From Saccharomyces uvarum (lineage: Eukaryota > Ascomycota > Saccharomycetes > Saccharomycetales > Saccharomycetaceae), in contig OX365942.1 of NCBI GenBank assembly GCA_947243795.1, positions 372,001 through 436,000 on the forward strand: DNA of 64,000 bases, written 5' to 3'. Of this stretch, positions 20,954-30,865 are shown one piece after another (position 1 is the first letter of the stretch; the number at the start of each line of letters is the position of its first letter). Made by a program: the position numbers and the translations under genes. Under the pieces are notes generated by a model, which was not told the origin of the DNA, did no database searches, and was given only the letters and a program-made list of their open reading frames with translations.

Positions 20954-21694
20954 TCAATCCCTGGTCAATGGGTTGTCTACTTGAATGACAATACCGTTTG
21001 CATCGTTCTTGACCACGGAAACCTGCGTCAAATCGCAAACTACGTAATCCGCACCTGCATCGAACAAGACACTCTTGTCATACGATGATGTTATTCCCAC
21101 CGTGATGGCGCCCATCGCTTTGCCGGCTTTAATGCCCACAGGTGCATCTTCAAATACGACGTATTTCAGGTCTTTTTTACCAACCAATTGCAAATCTTGG
21201 CACAAAAGATCGTGGGCAGTGGCATAACCTTCAGGATCTGGCTTACCGTTCTTTACGTCAAACCCGGTAATGAAAACCTTGGGTTTCCCAACTTTTTTCA
21301 ATATTGTCTTGAACCATGAAAATGCCAGATTCGGAGAACCAGATGTAACAATAGCCCATTTCCTTGTAGGTGTTTTTGTTTTATCGCCTGTGTCTACATC
21401 CAAGGACAACAACAGATTTTCTGCACCAGGGATAAGACTTACGGTGTCCAAATAACTCTCAGCCATATCCATCTCTAGGGCAATAACAGCTTTATTGTCT
21501 GTGTTATCTAGTTTGGGAAAAAATTGCTTCATCATCTCTTGCGACCTTGCACCATGTGAATGCTTGAATAACTCCGCAGGATCAACCCCATACTGATGAC
21601 ATAACTTGGTCCAGGACCTTTCTGCTGCAATGGTTGTACTAACAATAGTCCCATCTAAATCAAAAAGGCATAGATCTACTGAAAATTGTGGCAT
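20954..21694 (-). CDS. DOG2: 2-deoxyglucose-6-phosphate phosphatase (single DOG1/DOG2 gene)
   Basis: This HAD-superfamily sugar phosphatase hydrolyses 2-deoxyglucose 6-phosphate and related sugar phosphates, giving 2-deoxyglucose resistance. The 246-residue frame matches the family length and starts MPQFSVDLCLFDLDGTI, containing the DxDGT nucleophile motif; motif II is IVTSGSP near 115 and motif III/IV GKPDPEGY and VFEDAPVG near 150-185. S. cerevisiae carries two tandem copies (DOG2, DOG1) here; this window has one, and the adjacent spacer holds no second copy. The choice of DOG2 as symbol follows its position beside NCP1 and is arbitrary between the two. Confidence 0.9.
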   Translation of the reverse strand: MPQFSVDLCLFDLDGTIVSTTIAAERSWTKLCHQYGVDPAELFKHSHGARSQEMMKQFFPKLDNTDNKAVIALEMDMAESYLDTVSLIPGAENLLLSLDVDTGDKTKTPTRKWAIVTSGSPNLAFSWFKTILKKVGKPKVFITGFDVKNGKPDPEGYATAHDLLCQDLQLVGKKDLKYVVFEDAPVGIKAGKAMGAITVGITSSYDKSVLFDAGADYVVCDLTQVSVVKNDANGIVIQVDNPLTRD

Positions 21695-22444
21695 TTTTGG
21701 CTGGAGTTTGAATGTATCACAGTCTTATGTGATTGATACTTACCAAAACACTACCGCAGAACCGGTATTTTAAGCTTCTAGGTTATTTATATACATGCTT
21801 TCATCATCGGAAAGTGCCAGCGCATCCAGTTTTGGAAAAATCTCGAGGACCCCTTGCCACATAGTTAAGGAAATGGCGGGGAGCTCTCAGCCGACGGATA
21901 TGAGTAAGCAGCTGTGTCGTGTCCTTATCGCAGAATATAAACTTTGTCATGCATAGCAAGAAAACTTAAGAGTAATAGCAAGAATACAGGCAGCGCCTCG
22001 ATAGAAAGAGTGCTCGGCGTGTCACACACGATATTGGTGTTTTAGACCGCTAAAGTGCAGTAAAAAGAGCACAGCTGAACCGCACTAAGGCCGAGAGAGG
22101 AATCTCAGTTTTGGAAACTACCTGATCAATGGATTTTAGCAGACATCTAGGCTTTTGCCTAGTCGCTATCCATCCGCCATGGCTTGAAATTGTGGGCACC
22201 CAAGGACCCTTAAGTTCACTTCGTCACCAAATTTTTGTTTCCTTCGCGTCGTTAAAAAAAGTCCTGAATGTATCATAAACGACAGCGATTTTGGTAGCTT
22301 GCATTGAATGAAGGTTGCTCGGCAGTGGCGTATATCTTTACAGTGTACAGAGCTCAAGTGTTTTTGGTGCTCGAAAGTTGAACTGCACGAGGTCTTTTTA
22401 GCAATAGTATAACAGCTAAGCAAGCGGCAGAAAGTGCATGAGCA
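21695..22444. promoter_or_regulatory. Divergent DOG/YHR045W promoter region
   Basis: This 750-base gap separates two divergently transcribed genes. A CCCCT stress-response core lies at 21850-21854, about 155 bases before the DOG start, fitting the stress induction reported for DOG2. I see no leftover of a second DOG gene, no tRNA and no convincing ORF (an 85-codon minus-strand frame lacks an ATG at its start). Confidence 0.55.
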
Positions 22445-24130
22445 ATGGATTGGTCGTTTATATTACAACTGCTAATAACAATACTGGTCATTGTACTGGG
22501 TGCCAATTGGTTGTTAAGTTCTTTCCTACTGGACTTTAAGAGAGACCTGACAGCAGTGGCACTAGCTCAACAGGCCAGCATATCCAGCGTTCGTAACGAG
22601 AATGAAACGGCATATTATAGAAGCATCTTAGTGCCTACTGGTTTCCCATTGACTACTGGACTAGGGCTCTCTTTAAAGTACAAAATAAGAAATGGTAATT
22701 TTGGCGATGTTTGGAATGCCACAATGGAAGTTTCCAAGGGAAGAAGCACCATTAAGCTGGTAGGGGACGAGAAAAATTATTCATTGGGTGAGCTCAATGG
22801 TATGGCCAAGCGGATACTTCGGAAACTTTCTGTGGAGAAGTACAAAAACATTGGTATATCTGCTTCCGTTGCTACGGTGGAAGGATTTTCTCTTACTTTG
22901 GCTTCTATGATGGCCTCTATTAAGACGGGTTCTGTACCTCATTTTTTGCCAGCGGTTCCTAGGCAACGAGTGGCGGACCTTGATGTCCTAATCATCGATT
23001 CATGGAGATCTTTCAAGTTGCTAAACGGTAGTGAGGATTGGTACAAACTGATCATTGTTTGCGATGATCCTACGAAGGCACCACAGTTCGATTTGGATAA
23101 TAGTCATGTCATTACATGGGAACAGCTTACAGATGGGTTTGTTGACGATCCGGAGTTCCAATACACACCGCCAGATGACAATTCCGACGACAAGAAACTC
23201 TTTGCATACGTAGCCTCACCATGGAATGGAACCAACAGTTTCAGCCAGATAAGTCTGGTGAGTAACATTGCGGAATTCATCAAGAGCTTTCCCTTAGGTA
23301 ACGAATTGAATAGCAGTGATCATCTAACTATCTCAGCAAAATTAGCAAGTTCCAATGCAAGCTTACAAATCTGGGGGAAGCTTTTCGCTGTCTTACTACA
23401 CGGTGGGTCTGCATCATTTATCGATCCAACAGCTTTGGATTGCAAGTCTTTGCAAAAGACTACACTATTAATGCTTGAAGCAAAGGATATCACCAAATTA
23501 ACGGAATCCGCTTCGGAAAAGGGCTTACTACATAAATTATACTTGTCCTGGGCGATCAATTTATTAAGCGAGGGTATCTTTACCAAAATTGCCAAGATTG
23601 AACCGAACGCTCTTGAGAAACTAAGATGTGTTTATTTGGCAGACGGTGTGAAAGATGCTGAAGTGATTTCAACGTTTCCTGAAAAAATTCCTCAATTGAA
23701 GAAAACTAATAAAAGAACCACCCCAAGCACTAAACAGCTGAATAAAATAAGAGCGCAGTTTGGATCTCGTGTGGTTCTCGAGTTGTATTGTCCATATACT
23801 ATCATGGGGCCCGTAGCACATACGAATTTTTATGATTATAGAGTATTTGACAAATCGGTGGATGATAATGTTGTTTGTTATGGACCCCTAAGCACAACGT
23901 TAGAAGGGAAAATGGTGGAAACGGAAACCAACCCTCTTTTGAACATAGAGAAAAGACAAGGTATGTTGTGTATTCGTGGTTTTAGTATCGGTAAACCAGT
24001 GGAATCAAATCGTTTGCAAAGCGCAATGAACTTAGCTGAAAAATTTGGAGGAGGTGAAGGTTGGATGCCTTTAGTCGGCGTATTTGGGTTATGGGGCCAA
24101 GATGGTTGCTTATACACCTATAACCAATAA
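22445..24130 (+). CDS. YHR045W: ER-anchored protein with a degenerate acyl-CoA-synthetase (ANL) fold
   Basis: The position and the 561-residue length match YHR045W, an ER protein of unknown function. Residues 5-27 (FILQLLITILVIVLGANWLL) form an N-terminal anchor. The remainder reads to me as a decayed AMP-binding domain of the long-chain acyl-CoA-synthetase type: YSLGELNGMAKRILRKL near 115-131, a YVASPWNGTNSFSQ stretch near 257 where the P-loop TSGTTGxPKG should be, LYCPYTIMGP near 448 where YGxTE is expected, GMLCIRG near 506 and GWMPLVGVFGLWGQDGCLY near 539 where GWFxTGDIG lies in enzymes. It ends before the C-terminal lid domain with its catalytic lysine. Key glycines, Thr, Glu and Asp are replaced, so an enzyme is unlikely. 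The fold call is my inference; the gene identity is firm. Confidence 0.88.
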   Translation: MDWSFILQLLITILVIVLGANWLLSSFLLDFKRDLTAVALAQQASISSVRNENETAYYRSILVPTGFPLTTGLGLSLKYKIRNGNFGDVWNATMEVSKGRSTIKLVGDEKNYSLGELNGMAKRILRKLSVEKYKNIGISASVATVEGFSLTLASMMASIKTGSVPHFLPAVPRQRVADLDVLIIDSWRSFKLLNGSEDWYKLIIVCDDPTKAPQFDLDNSHVITWEQLTDGFVDDPEFQYTPPDDNSDDKKLFAYVASPWNGTNSFSQISLVSNIAEFIKSFPLGNELNSSDHLTISAKLASSNASLQIWGKLFAVLLHGGSASFIDPTALDCKSLQKTTLLMLEAKDITKLTESASEKGLLHKLYLSWAINLLSEGIFTKIAKIEPNALEKLRCVYLADGVKDAEVISTFPEKIPQLKKTNKRTTPSTKQLNKIRAQFGSRVVLELYCPYTIMGPVAHTNFYDYRVFDKSVDDNVVCYGPLSTTLEGKMVETETNPLLNIEKRQGMLCIRGFSIGKPVESNRLQSAMNLAEKFGGGEGWMPLVGVFGLWGQDGCLYTYNQ

Positions 24131-24284
24131 GCATTATTTATTATCTATTATTTATTATTATTTTATCATCATCATTTTTACATTTTCCCCCCTTTAGGTG
24201 ATGGTATCCTTAAGCATAACGTCTTTGCTTTCTTGATTATTTTTTTAATTTCTTTTCTTTCTTATCGTCATAGTACATCGACAA

Positions 24285-25172
24285 TTAATCGTATTTTAAC
24301 TGGCCATCAACACAAGCCCAAAAATCGTTGATATATTTTTTTTGTTCGTCAACGTTGTTGTTAATTGTTCCTCTTACGACCAAATACGTCCTGTTATCAA
24401 CTTCAATATTCCATTCATCTGGATTGGCACCCACCACACGACCACCTGCTTCCTTTAGTATACACCATCCGGCGCAAACATCCCACGAATAACAACCACC
24501 ATCCCAGTAACTGTCAAGGTACCCCATAGCGATATATGCCATGGTCATCGCAGAGGATCCTAAATTCCTGAACCCATGAACAAAACCATAATCGCACGAA
24601 AGCAACTTTTCATAAGTGGCCATCTTCGTCTTAAAGTTTTTTCCCTCCCTTGCTGAGCCTGGTTGTAATGCCACCACAGATTTATTCAATACTAGAGGAC
24701 CCATTAATCCTAATTTTGCTTGATAGTCAAAGTCTTTCCTGTTAACTCTTATACCATTCCCTTTAGAAGCTGATATGAGGAGGTCAATGTGTGGATTATA
24801 AATAACACCTACTACGGGCTCTTTATTTATTGTTAGTCCTAGCGAAGTACAACTAAATGGGAAATCATGAACAAAATTTGTGGTCCCGTCAATTGGATCA
24901 ATGATAAAAGTAGGATCATCGGTAATCTTAGTTTCTCCTTCCACGTAACTTTCTTCTCCTATGAATTTGAAGGTTGGGTATTGAGCCCGTACTGACTCCC
25001 AAATCAATTTTTCAACTTGTTTGTCAATGGCAGTTACAATATCGACTCTTCTGGAACCTGTTTTTAGGTCATAGTCTTGCTGTGTGCCCGACTTGGACTT
25101 AATAATAGGGCCTACTTTCTCGGTGGCTAGATTGCAGAGAAATTTCTCGATAGAAGCTAAATCCACAGTCAT
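24285..25172 (-). CDS. INM1: Inm1, inositol monophosphatase
   Basis: Inm1 removes phosphate from inositol 1-phosphate in inositol synthesis and recycling; the family is magnesium-dependent and lithium-sensitive. The 295-residue frame equals the S. cerevisiae length. Metal-site motifs are present: GEESYVEG near 76, DPIDGTTNFVHDFPF near 97-111 and WDVCAGWCILKEAGG near 235-250. The last reads WDVCAG where many relatives have WDxAAG, a mild change. The minus-strand 5' leader contains five ACAT units directly before the ATG. Its 3' end faces YHR045W (convergent, about 150 bases apart). Confidence 0.95.
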   Translation of the reverse strand: MTVDLASIEKFLCNLATEKVGPIIKSKSGTQQDYDLKTGSRRVDIVTAIDKQVEKLIWESVRAQYPTFKFIGEESYVEGETKITDDPTFIIDPIDGTTNFVHDFPFSCTSLGLTINKEPVVGVIYNPHIDLLISASKGNGIRVNRKDFDYQAKLGLMGPLVLNKSVVALQPGSAREGKNFKTKMATYEKLLSCDYGFVHGFRNLGSSAMTMAYIAMGYLDSYWDGGCYSWDVCAGWCILKEAGGRVVGANPDEWNIEVDNRTYLVVRGTINNNVDEQKKYINDFWACVDGQLKYD

Positions 25173-25594
25173 GATATGTATGTATGTATGTATGTCGGCC
25201 TGCCAAATGTTCTTATCGAGCTAAATAATTATAATAGCTTTGTACAGTATAAAGTTTCGACTAGAGATCAAATATCTACATATTAATACTGTGTTTAAAG
25301 AGAAAAGGTGCACAACAATAGGAGTCACTCGATGCATCATCTCAAGACTTTTTTTTTCCATACATCATCAGGTGGAAATTTTCGCAATGGCGCATGCCAG
25401 TTGCATTTTTTGGTTTTTCCGATGGGAAGAAAAGTATTGCATTAATGGCGTGCGCCAAATGGCTGTTATATTCGTTGTAACCGTCTATTGTCTACTGCAT
25501 ATGGATATGTGGTATAACGCTTATTTTAGCTATAAGTGATTCTACTTCTTTACCTTATGTATATTAATTTGTGTCATTGACGTCATGAAAAAAA
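25173..25594. other. INM1 promoter / AAP1 3' region with (ATGT)5 repeat
   Basis: Both flanking genes are on the minus strand. The 422-base spacer has the tetranucleotide tract ATGT x5 at 25176-25195, three bases upstream of the INM1 start, and a GAGTCA half-site at 25322-25327 that could bind Gcn4. The open frame at 25240-25539 begins with a non-ATG codon and is not a convincing gene. Confidence 0.5.
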
Positions 25595-28165
25595 CTATTG
25601 TTCGTTTTCGTGTTCATTCAAGTAAGCAGCAACGACTTCGCGATCTCTGCTAACCCATTGCGCTCTAGCTCTTATGGTGTCGAAAGCTTGGGCCAAAGTT
25701 TGGTCGAAGCCTTTAGTTGTCTTTGCACTGTAGAATTTACTAATTCTTTCAAGATCTTCAACAGAGGTGAAGTTGGCCAACCCCAACGTCAATACACCAC
25801 CCAAGACAGGTGAACCTGGCTGCAATCTCTTTACAATTTTCTCCCAATTTTCCTGTAACCAAGTCCATAATCTTTCGATACCATTTTTGTGAGCTCTGAT
25901 ACCTTGCATGGGGATGTAGAAGTCCTGGTTCAAAACAGTACCATCCAACAAGTAACCCAATGTTCTTTCTAAGAGCTTGCTGTCCTCAAATCGACCCAAA
26001 GCTCTCAACGCAACAATTTTTTCATCTGAAGAAATAGGGTTTTGGTAGATGTGAAGAAGTTTTTCATAATTGACGTCATCACCAATTTTAGCAATGGTGT
26101 TGAAAACAGCGGGCTTGATCAACGCAAGAATGGCTTTTTTGTCCCCATTATTGTATTTTTCAAACATTTCCACAGCAATATTTTGCATATTTTTGTCACC
26201 AGATGCGCATGCAGCATTGAACAGAGTGACTTTTAGACGTTGAGTGGCAAAGGTATCATCTTCGCTAATATTCCATCCCAATTCAGAGAGTTTTTTGGAC
26301 ACTAACTTTAAAGTAAATTTATCAAGAGCATTCAAGACGTTTTCAGGTTCAAAAACCCAAGTGGATTTCAAAGCAGATAAACTGTTAATGATTTGTTCCC
26401 AAACAACGAACGAGTTCTCATCTTTCCAATTAGAAATCAAGTTCAAGAAGTTTGTGGTGGAAGTGTAACCAGACGCGGAAAGGGCCTTTGCATCAGCGAC
26501 TAAGCCAACACGGTCTTCAACGGATAGTAAATGAGCTTGTGTAGATAATTTGGTCCATCTTTCATCAGAATAAGAAGTGATAAAAATACAAGATTGGTCA
26601 CCATTGAGCTTGAAGAAGTCTTGGTTCTGTACTTCAAAAGTAGTAGATCTTTTGTTTAATACTAATGAGTTATCAATACCCGTCTTATCTTTCAAAGCTA
26701 AGAGAACAGGATAAATAGTGGTGTCTTCTTCGTCCTTAACGTCACCAGTACTTAGATAACGGTTTTGAGTCAAAGTAATTTTACCATTTTCCTCCTTTAT
26801 GGATACAACTGGAAAACCGATACTCTTAGTCCAAACGTTCATCACCGAACGAACATCTTTGCCAGAGGTTTCTGATAGGGCATCCCATAGATCTTCAGTC
26901 TTAGCATTGCCATATTTGAATTTGTTCAAGTACCTAGACACACCTTTAATGAAAATTTCCTCGCCTAACCATTTAGAGATCATTCTTAATAAAGAAGAAC
27001 CTTTAGAATAAGAAATAGCATCAAAAATCTGGTTGATTTCATCTGCATTCTTGACGGGGACTTCAATTGGGTGAGAAGATCTTAAGGAATCCAAGTTCAA
27101 AGCACGTTGTAAGTTGTCGGTTACGTATTGTTCCCAAACTTTCCATTCCGGTTGAAACTCGTTGCAAGAGTACCAAGACATCCAAGTGGCAAACCCTTCG
27201 TTCAACCATAAGCCTTCCCACCAGTCCATAGTGACCAGGTTGCCGAACCATTGGTGGGCCAGTTCATGCTGGATGACTTCAGCAACTCTTTGGATACGAT
27301 CCAAACTCGAGTTTTCCATATCCAATAGCAGGTCGATGACTCTGTAAGTGACCAATCCCCAGTTTTCCATAGCACCCGCCGAAAACTCGTGAACCGCCAC
27401 CATATCCATCTTTGGTAGCGGATATTCTATGCCAAAAGTATTCTCAAAAAACTTCAAAGTTCTCGCAGCCAAGTCAGCAGCGAATTGACCAAGTTTTTCG
27501 TCACCTGGGGTAGAATAAACCCTTACTGGGATACGCAAATTGCTGTTTTCAACGTATTTCAAGTCAGCCACAATAAACGCCACCAAATAAGTAGACATCT
27601 TTGGAGTAGTGTTGAAGGTGGTGATTTTTTTACCTTTCTCGGTTACTTCCGTCTTAACATCCATGTTGGACAAATGAGTCAGAGAAGATTCAGAAATCAA
27701 AGTGATGTCGAAAGTAGCCTTCAAGTTTGGTTCGTCAAAACAAGGGAAGGCCCTTCTAGCATCGGTGGCTTCCATTTGAGTAGTAGCCATGTATTTAGTC
27801 TCTCCAGTGATTTTATCCGTGTACCTGGCTCTATAAAACCCAGCCATTTGGTCGTTCAAGGAACCAGTGAAGTTAATTTCCAACTTTGCAGAATCTCCCA
27901 AATTTTTCAAAGTTCCATTGGGGAAGACAAAAGCAACTGTCTGCTGACTTTCATCTTTCTTAATTTCAGTGGCACTAACACCTTCAAGAAAGACGGAATG
28001 AAAATCTATTTCCAAAGAATTTAATTCAACAGAGTCTATAGAATGATCGTTGATCTGTAAATCAATCTTGGCGGACCCTTCAAATTTGAAAGTTTCTAGA
28101 TCAGGCTCCAATGCAATGTCATAATGCAATGGGGTAACATTGGTTGGTAGCACTTCACGAGACAT
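25595..28165 (-). CDS. AAP1: Aap1, zinc aminopeptidase of the M1 family
   Basis: This is an arginine/alanine aminopeptidase of the M1 (gluzincin) family that trims N-terminal residues from peptides; in yeast it affects glycogen accumulation. The 856-residue frame equals the S. cerevisiae length. The exopeptidase motif GAMENWG is near residue 262, the zinc-binding HELAHQWFGN near 301, and the third ligand Glu in WLNEGFATW near 323. A long helical C-terminal ERAP1-like domain follows. The start MSREVLPTNVTPLHYDI lacks a presequence, consistent with a cytosolic enzyme. It is divergent from YHK8. Confidence 0.96.
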   Translation of the reverse strand: MSREVLPTNVTPLHYDIALEPDLETFKFEGSAKIDLQINDHSIDSVELNSLEIDFHSVFLEGVSATEIKKDESQQTVAFVFPNGTLKNLGDSAKLEINFTGSLNDQMAGFYRARYTDKITGETKYMATTQMEATDARRAFPCFDEPNLKATFDITLISESSLTHLSNMDVKTEVTEKGKKITTFNTTPKMSTYLVAFIVADLKYVENSNLRIPVRVYSTPGDEKLGQFAADLAARTLKFFENTFGIEYPLPKMDMVAVHEFSAGAMENWGLVTYRVIDLLLDMENSSLDRIQRVAEVIQHELAHQWFGNLVTMDWWEGLWLNEGFATWMSWYSCNEFQPEWKVWEQYVTDNLQRALNLDSLRSSHPIEVPVKNADEINQIFDAISYSKGSSLLRMISKWLGEEIFIKGVSRYLNKFKYGNAKTEDLWDALSETSGKDVRSVMNVWTKSIGFPVVSIKEENGKITLTQNRYLSTGDVKDEEDTTIYPVLLALKDKTGIDNSLVLNKRSTTFEVQNQDFFKLNGDQSCIFITSYSDERWTKLSTQAHLLSVEDRVGLVADAKALSASGYTSTTNFLNLISNWKDENSFVVWEQIINSLSALKSTWVFEPENVLNALDKFTLKLVSKKLSELGWNISEDDTFATQRLKVTLFNAACASGDKNMQNIAVEMFEKYNNGDKKAILALIKPAVFNTIAKIGDDVNYEKLLHIYQNPISSDEKIVALRALGRFEDSKLLERTLGYLLDGTVLNQDFYIPMQGIRAHKNGIERLWTWLQENWEKIVKRLQPGSPVLGGVLTLGLANFTSVEDLERISKFYSAKTTKGFDQTLAQAFDTIRARAQWVSRDREVVAAYLNEHENEQ

Positions 28166-28987
28166 GATGGTTTGGCTTGCTTAAATCTACTAGACAAACT
28201 CTAAAAGCACTGCACAAGTTCTTAGCTATAACAACCTTTCTAAGAAAATCGAAAAATCGAAAAATTCGGGAAATTGAAATTTGAATTTCTACTGACCAGT
28301 ACACGAAGAAGACGAAAAAAAAAATGTGTCAAACTCCCACGCTCAAAGGGGAAAATTGGAAGTAAAAATCTTCAAGATTGGTCAGCATTGTGGGATGAAT
28401 GAATACTTCACATTCTAGTAATCAGGTTTTTTTTCCGCCGCGTTGAAATAAAAAGCCTTGGCCAGCAATTGGGGGAAAACTCTTCCACGTGCCAGGATGA
28501 ATTCTGTCATCGAGCGCGAACAGACCAGACTATGTGACGACTTGCGTTTGGAAAACAAGTACTACTCAAGTTAGGGAAATCTATAGTTTTTCCTGCAGCA
28601 ATCTGCATTGTGTTGTCTTTTTTACCTTTTTACAGGAACAGTCAACCGGAAATAGATATCGAGTCACGGTGATGGTGGAGTTAGGCGGCGTTTGGAGGCT
28701 TAATGCTGCCGTGGCCGGAGGTAAGACGGCAAAAGTCGGCGTTGAGTGGAGATTAGCTTGATTTTCTCCGCTTGTGCGGCGTTGGTTTGGCCTATTGTTA
28801 GAAAAGCTTAGTAATGTAGAAAATTTTCTTGCAAACGGATGCCAGTTCTATTGTGTTGTTCAGTATTATTCACTTCTGAGTACGCTACAGTCATCTGCAT
28901 GTATATAAGGGGGATGCTTAGGGGTTTGGATGATGATGTCTAGCTGGATAAATAAGCATACGTGCATACAGAAATAACAGGTATAAT
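28166..28987. promoter_or_regulatory. Divergent AAP1/YHK8 promoter region
   Basis: This is an 822-base divergent spacer. It contains A/T tracts at about 28310-28325 and 28425-28435, a GAGTCA half-site at 28661-28666 and GC-richer sequence around 28675-28780. The open frame at 28534-28761 begins with GTG and is unlikely to be a gene. No tRNA or snoRNA signature was seen. Confidence 0.5.
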
Positions 28988-30532
28988 ATGACCCTAGCAG
29001 ATCCAGATGCAAATACGTTATCATCGTCTCCGGAGTTGAGCGATGAAGAGCATTTCTCAATGCATTCGGGCAAGGATACAGAACGTGGGTCTCAATTGAC
29101 CAGTGAAGGGAAAACCAATGGCACACAATCGTATGAAGTGGCTTTCAGCGAGGATTTCGCGGACCCAGAAGATATAGCTCGTCATACGAGCATGGCCCGT
29201 CGATATTACATCTCCTCTGTAATCACCTTCACATCCATGGTAATCACAATGGTTTCATCCTGTTGGACACTTCCCTCAACGCACATCATTGAGCACTTCC
29301 ACATTTCACACGAAGTAAGCACGCTGGGAATCACGCTGTACGTGTTTGGGCTTGGTATAGGACCCTTGTTTCTGTCCCCACTAAGCGAGCTGTACGGACG
29401 CAGAACCACATTCATTTACGCTCTAACGCTTAGCGTGATATGGCAGTGCTTGACGATTTGGTCCAAGACCATTACAGGTGTCATGTTCGGTAGGTTCCTA
29501 TCTGGGTTCTTCGGTTCAGCCTTTCTTAGCGTGGCTGGTGGCGCCATAGCTGATATTTTCGATAAAGACCAGATCGGTGTCCCCATGGCCATATATACTA
29601 CATCCGCCTTCTTGGGGCCCTCTTTGGGTCCGATCATTGGTGGCGCCCTATACCATGAAAACTACAAATGGACCTTCATCACCCTTCTAATCACGTCCGG
29701 ATGTTGTCTCATCATTATCATATTGACCATCCCAGAAACTTATAAACCAATGCTACTAATGCGCAAGGCCAAGAGATTAAGAAAAGAGAAAAACAATGAA
29801 CGCTACTACGCCGCCTTGGAAGTTACGCGCGAACAAACCTCTTTGCTTTCGGCGATCCTTCTATCAACCAGAAGACCCTTTGGATTGCTGCTGCGGGACC
29901 AAATGATGGCCGTGCTTTGTTTCTACACCGGGTTAGAACTAGCCATTGTCTATCTGTATTTTGTAGCGTTCCCGTACGTGTTCAAGAAACTTTACAATTT
30001 TGGGCCCATGGAGGTGGCATGCTCATACATCGGTATCATGGTGGGCATGCTTCTTTCTGCCCCAACATGTCTCCTATTCCAAAAAACTTTTGAACGGAGA
30101 GTCAAGAGGAACAATGGTGTCAAGACGCCCGAAATGAGGTTCGAGCCCTTGTTCTACGGCGCCTTTTTGACCCCGATCGGGTTGTTCATTTTTGCATTCA
30201 CTTGCTACAAACACGTCCACTGGATAGCGCCCATTATAGGCAGTGCCGTATTCGGTTCAGGCGTGTATTTCGTCTTCACCGGTGTTTTCGCATACACAGT
30301 GGACGCCTACAGAAGATACGCGGCCTCGGGGATGGCCTGCAACACGTTTGTGAGGTGCATAATGGCCGGTGTTTTCCCACTGTTCGGGCTACAGATGTAC
30401 AAGGCAATGGGCGTGAACTGGGCCGGGTTCCTCTTGGCAATGGTGACCGTATTGATGATCCCGATCCCGTTCCTGTTCACCAAGTACGGGGCCCGATTGA
30501 GGGCCAAGTCGCCGTATGCATGGGACGATTGA
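28988..30532 (+). CDS. YHK8: Yhk8, DHA1-type drug:proton antiporter
   Basis: This presumed multidrug transporter of the major facilitator superfamily (DHA1 group, 12 membrane spans) has 514 residues, the S. cerevisiae length. A polar N-terminus of about 75 residues precedes the spans. The MFS signature appears as LSPLSELYGRRTTF near residue 118-131 (motif A region), and FLGPSLGPIIGGALY near 203-217 (motif C of proton antiporters). A basic central loop (RKAKRLRKEKNNE near 258-270) separates the two halves. No natural substrate is known for the family member. It points toward FSH1 in tandem. Confidence 0.93.
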   Translation: MTLADPDANTLSSSPELSDEEHFSMHSGKDTERGSQLTSEGKTNGTQSYEVAFSEDFADPEDIARHTSMARRYYISSVITFTSMVITMVSSCWTLPSTHIIEHFHISHEVSTLGITLYVFGLGIGPLFLSPLSELYGRRTTFIYALTLSVIWQCLTIWSKTITGVMFGRFLSGFFGSAFLSVAGGAIADIFDKDQIGVPMAIYTTSAFLGPSLGPIIGGALYHENYKWTFITLLITSGCCLIIIILTIPETYKPMLLMRKAKRLRKEKNNERYYAALEVTREQTSLLSAILLSTRRPFGLLLRDQMMAVLCFYTGLELAIVYLYFVAFPYVFKKLYNFGPMEVACSYIGIMVGMLLSAPTCLLFQKTFERRVKRNNGVKTPEMRFEPLFYGAFLTPIGLFIFAFTCYKHVHWIAPIIGSAVFGSGVYFVFTGVFAYTVDAYRRYAASGMACNTFVRCIMAGVFPLFGLQMYKAMGVNWAGFLLAMVTVLMIPIPFLFTKYGARLRAKSPYAWDD

Positions 30533-30865
30533 TCCGTGCGCATTTAGCCTACGCTTTTTGCATATTTGTTCTTTCGGTGTTGCATATCTGTGTTCCGCTT
30601 GCGTCATTGGTGAGAAAGTCATTCAGATCTTCAAAAGGCAACCGGCACGTAGGCCATAGAAAAATTATGGAATTTTTGCATTTTTGCATATTTCCGCATA
30701 TTTTCTTTTTTTTCATTTTTTTTAGCTTTCCTTTGGCAGCAATGCATAGTATATATATAGACGATAGAAGAGCAGGACGCCAGGTGTGGGCGTGCTGGTT
30801 CAAGAAATGTATCCAGGGCAGCAACAGAACGTATACATATCTAGCTTTTAATAAAAAAAGAAAAA
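30533..30865. other. YHK8-FSH1 intergenic region
   Basis: The spacer of 333 bases holds the YHK8 3' end and the FSH1 promoter; TATATATATA is at about 30750-30759 and repeated GCAT/TTTGCAT words at about 30674-30705. An antisense 130-codon frame overlapping here and the FSH1 start is not supported. Confidence 0.5.

Noticed and set aside
22166-22423. 85-codon minus frame in the DOG/YHR045W spacer, considered as a remnant second DOG
   Set aside because: It has no ATG start and shows none of the HAD phosphatase motifs.
25240-25539. 99-codon plus frame between INM1 and AAP1
   Set aside because: It starts with TTG, not ATG, and lies in an ordinary spacer with no recognisable domain.
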